Shown in pieces: positions 56,801-63,600 of a DNA stretch of 64,000 bases. The stretch comes from an uncultured Polaribacter sp. (GTDB lineage Bacteria; Bacteroidota; Bacteroidia; Flavobacteriales; Flavobacteriaceae). The stretch's first letter is position 1, and each line of letters starts with the position of its first letter. The position numbers and the translations under genes are program-made. The notes under the pieces were generated by a model. It did no database searches, was not told the origin of the DNA, and saw nothing but the letters and a program-made list of their open reading frames with translations. The stretch spans positions 301,264 through 365,263 of the forward strand of contig NZ_CANMUE010000003.1 of NCBI RefSeq assembly GCF_947500975.1. The letters run 5' to 3'.

Positions 56801-59170
56801 TTTCAAAGTTTAGGTTTTGATAGTTCAGGAACGCCTTATGTAGCGTATCAAGATGGTGGGAATAGTAATAAAACTACTGTGATGAAATTTAATGGAACTT
56901 CTTGGGTAACTTTAGGTACTGCTGGTTTTTCTACAAGTACTGCATTATATCAAAGTTTAGGTTTTGATGGCTCAGGAACACCTTATGTAGCGTATAAAGA
57001 TGCTGGAAATAGTAATAAAACTACAGTGATGAAATTTAATGGTACTTCTTGGGAAACTGTAGGTGTTGCTGGTTTTTCTGCAGGTGCCGCAACTTATCAA
57101 AGTTTAAGTTTTGATAGTTTAGGAACACCTTATGTGGCTTTTCAAGATGGTGGAAATAGTGGTAAAACTACAGTGATGAAATTTAATGGAACTTCTTGGT
57201 TGCCAGTAGGTATAGCTGGTTTTTCTGCAAGTATAGCATCTTATCAAAGTTTAGGGTTTGATAGTTCAGGAACAGCATATGTGGCGTATCAAGATGGTGG
57301 AAATAATAATAAAACTACGGTGATGAAATTTCTACCACCACTATCAGTAACTACAACAACTGCAAGTTCTATTGCCAATACTTCTGTAACTTTAGCAGGT
57401 AATGTAACTGCAGATGGTGGAGATGCAGTAACAGATAGAGGTATTGTATATTCTAAAACATCAGATAATGCAAACCCTACAATTGGTGGTGCAAATGTAA
57501 CGCAAGATACAAACGGAACTGGAACAGGAGTTTTCTCAGAATCTATTACAGGTTTAGTAGTAGGTACTCAATATTCTTTTAACGCATATGCTATAAATGG
57601 ACAAGGAACAAGTTACGGAACTGTTGCAACTTTTACAACAACTGGAAAAGGTTGGACAGGTGTAACAAATACAGATTGGGCTACTGCTAGTAATTGGAAC
57701 CCTAGTTCTATACCTACAGCTTCAGATAATTTAGTAATACCTAATGTTGGTAATAAACCTATTATAAGTTCAAGTACAGGAGCAATTGCAAATAACATAA
57801 CTATAGATGCTAGTTCTTCTGTAACTGTAGAAAGTGGAGGTTCTTTAATTATTGATGGAACAGCTACAGTAAATGGGAGTTTTATTTATAATGTAAATGT
57901 AGCTGATACCAATTGGCATTTAGTATCTTCTCCTGTAGCTGGAGAACAATTTGATGACACTTGGAATACCGCAAATAATATTAATACCAATTTACCTAAT
58001 GAAGCAGTATCTACTTATATTAATACAAGTGATGCTGATGGAGATTGGGTCTATTTCCAAAACGGAGGTGGTGCTACCACTTTTGGTTCTGGAATAGGCT
58101 ATTCTATGCAAAGAACAGGTGCTGGTAATTATGCTTTTACAGGTACTTTTCCTGCTGCCCCAATAAACCCTGATATTACTGCAAGTAATATTGGTAATGC
58201 AAATGAAAACAAATGGACATTGGTTGGAAACCCTTTTCCTGCTCATGTTAATATAGCAACTTTTTTAGCGGCCAACACAACTCCATTAACAGATACTCAT
58301 GAAAGTGTATATGTATGGAATGCAAATGCAAATGGTGGTGCAGGAGAATATCAACCTTTAACTACTGGGCAAATTCACCCAGGACAAGGGTTCTTTGTAA
58401 ATTCTAATCTAGCTTCTACTTCTGTAACATTTACAAAAGCAATGCAGAGCGACCAAAACGGAGTTACTTTTTATAGAACTTCGAACCCAAAAATAACATT
58501 AATAGTTAATGACGGTTCTAAAACTAAATCAACAGAAATTAATTACCTAGCGAATAAAACAACAAGTTTAGATCCTAGGTTCGATGTTGGTACCTTTACT
58601 GGACAATCTTCTAGTTTTAATCTATACACACATTTAGTTTCAAATAGTAATGGTATTAATTTTATGAGACAAGCATTGCCTGATAACAATTATGAAAACA
58701 TGATTATTCCAGTTGGTATAGATACACAAGCTGGTAAAGAAATTACTTTTACAACAGAAGCTTTTAATTTACCAACAGGTATAAAAGTATTTATAGAAGA
58801 TAAAGAAACAAATACATTTACTCGTTTAGATGAAGCTAATAGTAGTTATAAATTTACTCCAACAACTGCTTTAAACGAAATTGGAAGATTCTTTATACAT
58901 ACTTCTCAAAACGCATTAACTGTAAAAGATATAGCTTTAGAAAATGTTAGTATTTATAAAACCAACACTAATTCGATAAGAATTGTTGGTTTACAGAACA
59001 GTAAAACTTCTGTTAAACTATTTAATATTCTTGGAAAGCAAGTATTAAATACATCATTTGTAGCTAATGGTATAAAAGATATTACTTTACCCAAATTAGC
59101 CACTGGTGTTTATGTCGTTCAACTCCAAACCGATAAAGGGAAGTTGAGTAAGAAAATAATTTTAGAATAA
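53813..59170 (+). CDS. T9SS-secreted protein with two seven-repeat propeller blocks, LamG and FN3-like domains
   Basis: This 1785-residue protein has an unusually long N-terminus ending in a signal segment (VLLIFLFAFTSNAQ, about 37-50). Residues 52-394 and 835-1177 each contain exactly seven 49-residue repeats of the type SSGTPYVAYQDxGNS...KTTVMKFNGTSWETVG, probably two seven-bladed beta-propellers. Between them are a LamG/concanavalin-like domain (about 396-590) and two FN3-like modules; a third follows block two. A long tail ends in a T9SS type A sorting domain (FNILGKQVLN...GVYVVQLQTDKGKLSKKIILE, about 1710-1785). Probable surface or secreted binding protein; ligand unknown. Confidence 0.9.
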   Translation: MKKIKETSIIFFTYSNSITAQIPKNRNLKKLKYKLQVLLIFLFAFTSNAQTWETVGTAGFSAGNASYQSLGLDSSGTPYVAYKDTENSGKTTVMKFNGTSWETVGTAGFSAGGTLHQSLDFDSSGTPYVAYQDYGNSYKTTVMKFNGTSWETVGNAGFSAGHAYFQSLGLDSSGTPYVAYQDNGNSDKTTVMKFNGTSWETVGAAGLSVGAAYYQSLGFDSSGTPYVAYQDDGNNSKTTVMKFNGTSWETVGAAGFSAGAAPYPSLGFDSSGTPYVAYQDYGNSNKATVMKFNGTSWETVGNAGFSASIANYPSLDFDSSGTPYVAYQDYANSYKTTVMKFNGTSWETVGTAGFSAGWAFYQSLGFDSSGTPYVAYLDSGNSNKTTVMKFSPPATHLNFDGVNDIVDMGTSINTVLDGINTFTVEANVRTTTTAGLGIIVGNHDYPSINSGMQFLLRRDGANYVFWIDHGSGYTSVSAVGEVATNTWQHVSGTWDGTNMKIYVDGVLKNTKAETGASFRTLTTDKLTIGGNANNQSFNGDIDEVRIWSKVRTVAEILANKGQEISNTETGLLAYYQFNQGAGGANNSSIITLTDNSVNNYNGTLTNFALTGSTSNWLSGSPIKSKPTVTTTAASSIANTSATLAGNVTANGGDAVTDRGIVYSKTSDNANPEIGGASVTQDTNGTGTGVFTESITGLAAGTQYSFKAYAINASGTSYGAVATFTTLAITPTLTTTAASVIANTSATLAGNITSDGGASVTDRGIVYAKTSDNANPEIGGANVTQDTNGTGSGVFTEPITGLVAGTQYSFKAYAINASGTSYGAVATFTTTNVQTWQIVGTTGFSASNVNYQSLGLDSSGTPYVAYQDAGINSKTTVMKFNGTSWVTVGAARFSAGAATYQSLDFDSSGTPYVAYQDSGNNGKTTVMKFNGTSWVTVGAAGFSAGTALYQSLGLDSSGTPYVAYLDAGNSFKTTVMKFNGTSWETVGVAGFSAGIATFQSLGFDSSGTPYVAYQDGGNSNKTTVMKFNGTSWVTLGTAGFSTSTALYQSLGFDGSGTPYVAYKDAGNSNKTTVMKFNGTSWETVGVAGFSAGAATYQSLSFDSLGTPYVAFQDGGNSGKTTVMKFNGTSWLPVGIAGFSASIASYQSLGFDSSGTAYVAYQDGGNNNKTTVMKFLPPLSVTTTTASSIANTSVTLAGNVTADGGDAVTDRGIVYSKTSDNANPTIGGANVTQDTNGTGTGVFSESITGLVVGTQYSFNAYAINGQGTSYGTVATFTTTGKGWTGVTNTDWATASNWNPSSIPTASDNLVIPNVGNKPIISSSTGAIANNITIDASSSVTVESGGSLIIDGTATVNGSFIYNVNVADTNWHLVSSPVAGEQFDDTWNTANNINTNLPNEAVSTYINTSDADGDWVYFQNGGGATTFGSGIGYSMQRTGAGNYAFTGTFPAAPINPDITASNIGNANENKWTLVGNPFPAHVNIATFLAANTTPLTDTHESVYVWNANANGGAGEYQPLTTGQIHPGQGFFVNSNLASTSVTFTKAMQSDQNGVTFYRTSNPKITLIVNDGSKTKSTEINYLANKTTSLDPRFDVGTFTGQSSSFNLYTHLVSNSNGINFMRQALPDNNYENMIIPVGIDTQAGKEITFTTEAFNLPTGIKVFIEDKETNTFTRLDEANSSYKFTPTTALNEIGRFFIHTSQNALTVKDIALENVSIYKTNTNSIRIVGLQNSKTSVKLFNILGKQVLNTSFVANGIKDITLPKLATGVYVVQLQTDKGKLSKKIILE
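53966..54994 (+). repeat. seven tandem 147-bp repeats, block 1
   Basis: Seven in-frame units of exactly 147 bp (49 codons) start at the Trp codon TGG at 53966, 54113 and so on. Units are nearly identical at the DNA level, with changes concentrated after SAG and in the QDxGNSxK loop. The last unit ends MKFSPP instead of MKFNGTS. Confidence 0.93.
55688..56300 (+). repeat. two tandem FN3-like modules of about 300 bp
   Basis: Two near-identical modules (about 55688-55986 and 56000-56300) encode segments with ANTSATLAGN, DRGIVY, SDNANPEIGGA and GTQYSFKAYAIN. A third copy is at 57341-57645. They sit between the LamG domain and repeat block 2. Confidence 0.85.
56315..57343 (+). repeat. seven tandem 147-bp repeats, block 2
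   Basis: A second set of seven 49-codon units in the same phase as block 1, beginning TGG at 56315 and ending MKFLPP near 57335. The sequence is as closely related to block 1 as its units are to each other, implying block duplication or gene conversion. Confidence 0.93.
57341..57645 (+). repeat. third FN3-like module
   Basis: Encodes ANTSVTLAGN, DRGIVYSKTSDNANP and GTQYSFNAYAIN, closely matching the modules at 55688-56300. It follows repeat block 2 just as the first module follows the LamG domain. Confidence 0.85.
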
Positions 59171-59196
59171 TAACGAGAATTTAAAGACATAGCATC

Positions 59197-59376
59197 ATGA
59201 AAAAACAAAACGAAAATACTCAAAATAAAGCGCAAGAAATTACTCGTAAAGATGCAATTAAGAAAATAGGAAACTATGGTAAATATGCTGCATTAACAGC
59301 TTTAGGAACTTATATGATTCTAAACCCTCAAAAAGCACAAGCTCAAAGTCCTGAAGATCCAGGAACTGGTTTTTAA
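59197..59376 (+). CDS. 59-residue peptide with leader-like N-terminus
   Basis: The gene starts 26 bp after the T9SS protein stop and encodes 59 residues. The N-terminal half is charged (ITRKDAIKKIG), followed by a hydrophobic helix (AALTALGTYMIL) and an AQAQ site, which would release the ten-residue peptide QSPEDPGTGF or anchor the whole. TRKDAIKK resembles a weak twin-arginine-type signal with one Arg replaced by Lys. Similar short leader proteins follow surface-protein genes in other Bacteroidota, from recall. Function unknown. Confidence 0.65.
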   Translation: MKKQNENTQNKAQEITRKDAIKKIGNYGKYAALTALGTYMILNPQKAQAQSPEDPGTGF

Positions 59377-59377
59377 T

Positions 59378-59782
59378 CTAAAGAATTCCAATAGCTTTGA
59401 TGCTTTTATTGGTGTCTATAAATTCTTGAAAAGAGTCGAAAAAATTATGAGCAATATCTTTTGTCGAGAAGTTGGTGTCTGTTAATTTTTCAATAACATA
59501 CTCTTTGGTTAAAGTTATATTATTTAATAACGCATATCTGTAAATTAGTTTTACTTTATTTTCAATTTTATCTAATTCATCATTATATTCGATATGATAA
59601 TTATATGCTTCTTTCTTTAGGTTTGGTTTTATACGCTCGTTTTTCCAGTCTTTTAATTTTGTCTTTACATTACTAACATTTCTTCTAATTCTTTGAACAT
59701 TAATCCAAATACTAACTTGAGTAGGTATGGTGTTATCTTTGTTTATTTTGTTCTTTCTAAGGATAAAAGATAGTTTTATTAC
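59378..59782 (-). pseudogene. tyrosine recombinase (integrase) N-terminal remnant
   Basis: The minus strand is open for 134 codons and reads KLSFILRKNKINKDNTIPTQ, then WIN..RIRRNVSNVKTKLKDW, and ends HNFFDSFQEFIDTNKSIKAIG, matching the arm-binding and SAM-like N-terminal domains of Bacteroidota phage-type integrases. No in-frame ATG, GTG or TTG exists, a stop lies just upstream of the conserved start, and the catalytic domain is missing. It is therefore a decayed fragment. Its position 183 bp from the right attachment repeat fits the integrase that once moved the island. Confidence 0.8.
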
Positions 59783-59964
59783 TTACAATGTAGTTTAATT
59801 TAACTGATGCTAAAATAGAATATCACGAATTAAAAGGGTGTCAATAAAGGTGACGTTTTTCGAATTCAAAGTTATCAAATTTTATTAAACTAAATTAAAG
59901 TTTATCCTTTATATCTAGTATATAGCTACTTAAACTGGTTTAACGTTTATTGAAGATATATAGA

Positions 59965-59981
59965 AGTCCTTGTAGGCCAAC
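59965..59981 (+). repeat. right attachment-site repeat (tRNA-Gln 3' end copy)
   Basis: AGTCCTTGTAGGCCAAC is identical to 49663-49679. No tRNA precedes it; the bases to the left do not form the rest of a cloverleaf. Confidence 0.85.
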
Positions 59982-59982
59982 T

Positions 59983-60024
59983 AAAAAAAACACTCTTAAT
60001 CATTAAGATTTTGAGTGTTTTTTT
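59983..60024 (+). terminator. terminator after the right attachment repeat
   Basis: AAAAAAAACACTC ... GAGTGTTTTTTT forms a long A/T-flanked hairpin with an internal TTAATCATTAAGA segment. It directly follows the tRNA-like repeat and probably was the original tRNA-Gln terminator before integration. Confidence 0.8.
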
Positions 60025-60665
60025 GTTTTTGCTAATATTATTTTCTTTTTCAACTTAATAATTAAAAAATCAAACATTTTGTTTAGTGTTACAAGTTGTT
60101 ATTTTTAATTAAAATTATCAGTTTGTTATTTTTTTTAAAATAAAAGCTTTTTAGGTAATTTTATAAGCATTTCCTAGTTTTCCATAGTTGTTAAAATTTA
60201 ACTACCTAAAATTAGGTTTAAAACAGTTCATTTAAAATAGTTTTTTATTATTGTTTTTTTATTTTTAATACTTTTTATTTATTAATCTATTTATTCAAGC
60301 TTATCGTTTAAAATACAGAGTTTTACGTTGAGGTGTAAAAGGATGATTTTCGTCGATTCATTTAACGATTCATTTTGCTTTTTCATCGAAAAATGCTTTT
60401 AAACACCCTAGTTTTTAAAGGAATTTCATACATTTGTGTTAGAATAAATCTTCCCCAGTTTATATATTTTTAAATGCTATGAAAATGAAATTATAAAAAT
60501 TAGGTTGTAAATTATTTGTGTTGAGTTAGATTATTTCTGATGATTACAAGTAGTTTAATCTCTATTTTTTTGTTTTTTTATTTTTGTTGTATTGTAGTAT
60601 GTGTCTATAATACAATCAATTATATCTAAGTATTATATTGTTATTTCAAAATCAATTCATATCTA
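60025..60665. other. 641-bp non-coding region upstream of TSP3 protein gene
   Basis: Very AT-rich, no coding frame. It must hold the promoter of the large TSP3-repeat gene. Noted elements are the tandem CGATTCATTT pair at 60354-60375 within a larger imperfect palindrome (TTTTCGTCGA / TCATCGAAAA). Confidence 0.6.
60354..60375 (+). promoter_or_regulatory. tandem CGATTCATTT boxes upstream of TSP3 gene
   Basis: CGATTCATTT occurs at 60354-60363 and 60366-60375, a 12-base period, with TTTTCGTCGA to the left and TCATCGAAAA to the right forming an imperfect inverted repeat. The layout resembles a regulator site; it is about 290 bp before the start codon. Confidence 0.4.
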
Positions 60666-63600
60666 ATGAAGAACATTGTATCGTTTTTAAGTCTAAAAAC
60701 AAACAGTATTAAAAAGACTAGTTCTTTTTTACTTTTATTTTTTGCAACCTTTATTACCTCATCATTCATTTTGGTAAAAGACGTTAAGTCTTTGTCAGAT
60801 GTAGAAAAAGATTATAAAGTTTCATCTATAAGCAGCGCTCCTAATACTTCGGCAGTATTTGCCTGTGGAGGTGTAGTGGGGGGGGTAGAGCCAACAGATG
60901 ATTATGATGGAGATGGTGTTTGTAATGATGTTGATGATGATGATGATAATGATGGAATTTTAGATGTACATGAAGGCGTTGGTGAAATCTGTGAAACAGA
61001 TCCAGTTCCTCAAGAAACTTCTAATTATGCAAATCTTTCTTTTGGGTTCCCAACTGTTACTAACGATGGTCAAACAGAAGCAAATGATGGTGTTGGTAAC
61101 GGAGAAAAAGCACTATATTCAAACGTAGGTCAATTTAATGGGGTGTCAATAGATGTAGCGATTATAGTAGAAGATGCTACTAGTAATCCTTTCCTAAATT
61201 TTTTTGCAGCTTATGATGATGCTAGTATTGGTCCAGCTGTAGATGGTACTATTTATACATTGAGGTTAGAGTTTTACCAATCTGGTACAACAACTCCAAT
61301 AAATATTAATACGTCTATTCGTTTTTCAGACCTAGATCAAATAGGAGCTGTAAATCAAAATGATGAAACTTTAACTGTGTTTTCAAATGAAGTTAATTCA
61401 TATATTCTAGAAAATGGTGTTGGCGGTATTGTAGTTAATACTAGTACAGCAGGTGAAATTAAATTTGAACCATCTATAGATAATTCTGGTTCAGATATAA
61501 CGAACGCACAATTGAATGCAGTACATGTTAATTATGTAAATCGTTCTTCTCTTAGATTGGTTTTTGAAAACCAAACAGGTTTAGATGGTAGATATTTTGG
61601 AATTGACGGAAATGCAGATTCAAATTATTTTAATAGTACAACTTGTACAGTTGTAATTGGTGATACAGTAAGTAGAGACACAGATAACGATGGTTTAGAA
61701 GATCATTTTGATTTAGATAGTGACAACGATGGTTGCCCAGATGCTCTAGAGGCAGATGGCGGTTTTACCTATTCTACCATAGCAACCAATGGTGCCATAA
61801 CAACTGGTACTGCTGTAGATGCAAATGGAGTGCCTACCGCAGCAAGCGGTGGTCAAACAAACGTAAGTGCTTATGATACCAGTGTACAATCTGATGAATG
61901 TGATTCATGTAATGCTTTAAGTACCTTGTTTAATGACAATGATACTGATGGTATAGGAGATGATTGTGATTTAGACGATGATAATGATGGTATTTTAGAC
62001 ACAGTAGAAAATAACTGCACCGTGGTAGATATGACAATTAGTTCTACTGCAGATTCTAAAGTATTTGATTTAACAGAAGGTACTAATGCAGCAACTGCTA
62101 CTTTTTCTTCTGCAGGAACTCGTACTGCAAAAGACCCTGTTGGATCTGGAAATAACTTTTTTTTGGAGTACTTTTTAAGTACTTCAGGTGGTGTTAATAA
62201 TAGGCTCGATTTAGGTGATGTTTTTTCTCAAACCATTACTTTTTCTGAGCCTATAAGTGGTGTAGAATTTGGTAGACTTGTTCCTTCTAATTTATTTATG
62301 ACAGATGCTATTGTTTGGACTCTTTCTTGGACCTCGGTGTTTGGTAACGAAAACGCTGTTTTTACAGATAATAATGCTCAAAATTCAACTAATTCTAATG
62401 TATATGACCCTTCTTCTACTGCAGCTACAGCGGTATATACAGCTAGTAATTTTGCAAGCGGTACCTCTTTTGTTTTAGATAATGATGGTGATTTAGGAGA
62501 GGCAATAGCGGCAAATGGTGAAGGTTCATATAATGGTTTTGATTTTGTTATAGCTTTACCACAAGGGGTAACTTCTATAACATTGCAAGGTGCATCTATT
62601 GCCACAATTGATAATGTGAATCTTGGTAGAGAAAAATTTGAGTTATCAATAGGGGGTGCTTTATGTGATGCTGATAATGACGGAGTACCAAATATTTTCG
62701 ATTTAAATTCAGACAACGATGGTTGTAATGATGTTTTAGAATCTGGGGGTACAGATGCTAATGATGACGGTATTTTAGATGGTACCTTACCTGTAACGGG
62801 TAGTAATGGCTTAATAACATCAGGTTCTGGTGGTTATGATGGTCTTACGGGTAACGAAGTTGTAGCAAGTCAAATTGTATTAGACAACCCCCCAGGAGCA
62901 ACCGCTGTTTATGTTGGCAATACAGTTACTATAAATGCAGATAGTGATAATCCTAAACTAAACAGCTCAACAACCTTTTCTGGTTCTACGCCAGATTATA
63001 CAAGCGCAACAAATTCTATAGCAGGTTTTACCTACCAATGGCAAGTAAACTCAACTGGTGCTCCTACTGTTTTTACAGATTTAGCAAACGATGCTACCTA
63101 TGATAACGTTACAAGTAAAACTTTAACCATAAACAACGCAACCACTGCTTTAAATGGGTTAACATACAGAGCTGTAATAAAAAACACCAATTTAGTTTGT
63201 TATGAAGGTACAATAGAAAGTACTTTAACGGTTAATACTACTTGTCTTGGTACAGTAGGCGGTTTTGGAGATGCTGATGATTTTGATGGAGATGGTATAT
63301 GTAATCAATATGATGATGACGATGATAATGATGGTATTATAGATACAAATGAATGTAATGATTATAATTTTGTGTTTTCAAGCCAATTTACAAATAGTTC
63401 AGATAGTAGTAGCTTAACTGTAGCAGATGCAAGAAACCAAACCGTTACTGCAGATATTAGTCATATGTGGGCTTTACCTACGGGTTCTATTATATATACA
63501 GCTACCAATTTTCATACAACTTCAACTAATACTTATACAGTAGCAGATAACGACCCAACTACTTTTACATTTACAGGAACCGTACCTGTTTTTGTAGAGA

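Larger units (their letters stand above)
49663..59981. mobile_element. tRNA-Gln-borne genomic island remnant (about 10.3 kb)
   Basis: The segment lies between two exact 17-base copies of the tRNA-Gln 3' end. It contains an IS1-like transposase, a sensor kinase, a LytTR regulator, a T9SS repeat protein, a 59-residue peptide and a decayed tyrosine-recombinase fragment next to the right repeat. No intact integrase remains, so the island looks immobilised. Both ends are followed by terminator-like hairpins beginning CTCTTAATC, suggesting that each once followed a tRNA-Gln 3' end. Boundaries are inferred from the repeats only. Confidence 0.75.

Noticed and set aside
54000..57340. 147-bp tandem repeats as a CRISPR-like array or DNA satellite
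   Set aside because: They are in frame within one long coding sequence, encode conserved protein repeats, and have no spacers.
55228..58246. Several short open frames on the minus strand under the repeat protein
   Set aside because: They lie opposite a clearly coding frame and show no family features; they are shadows of the repeats.
60025..60665. Possible small genes in the AT-rich region before the TSP3 gene
   Set aside because: No frame with a plausible start, length and composition was found on either strand.
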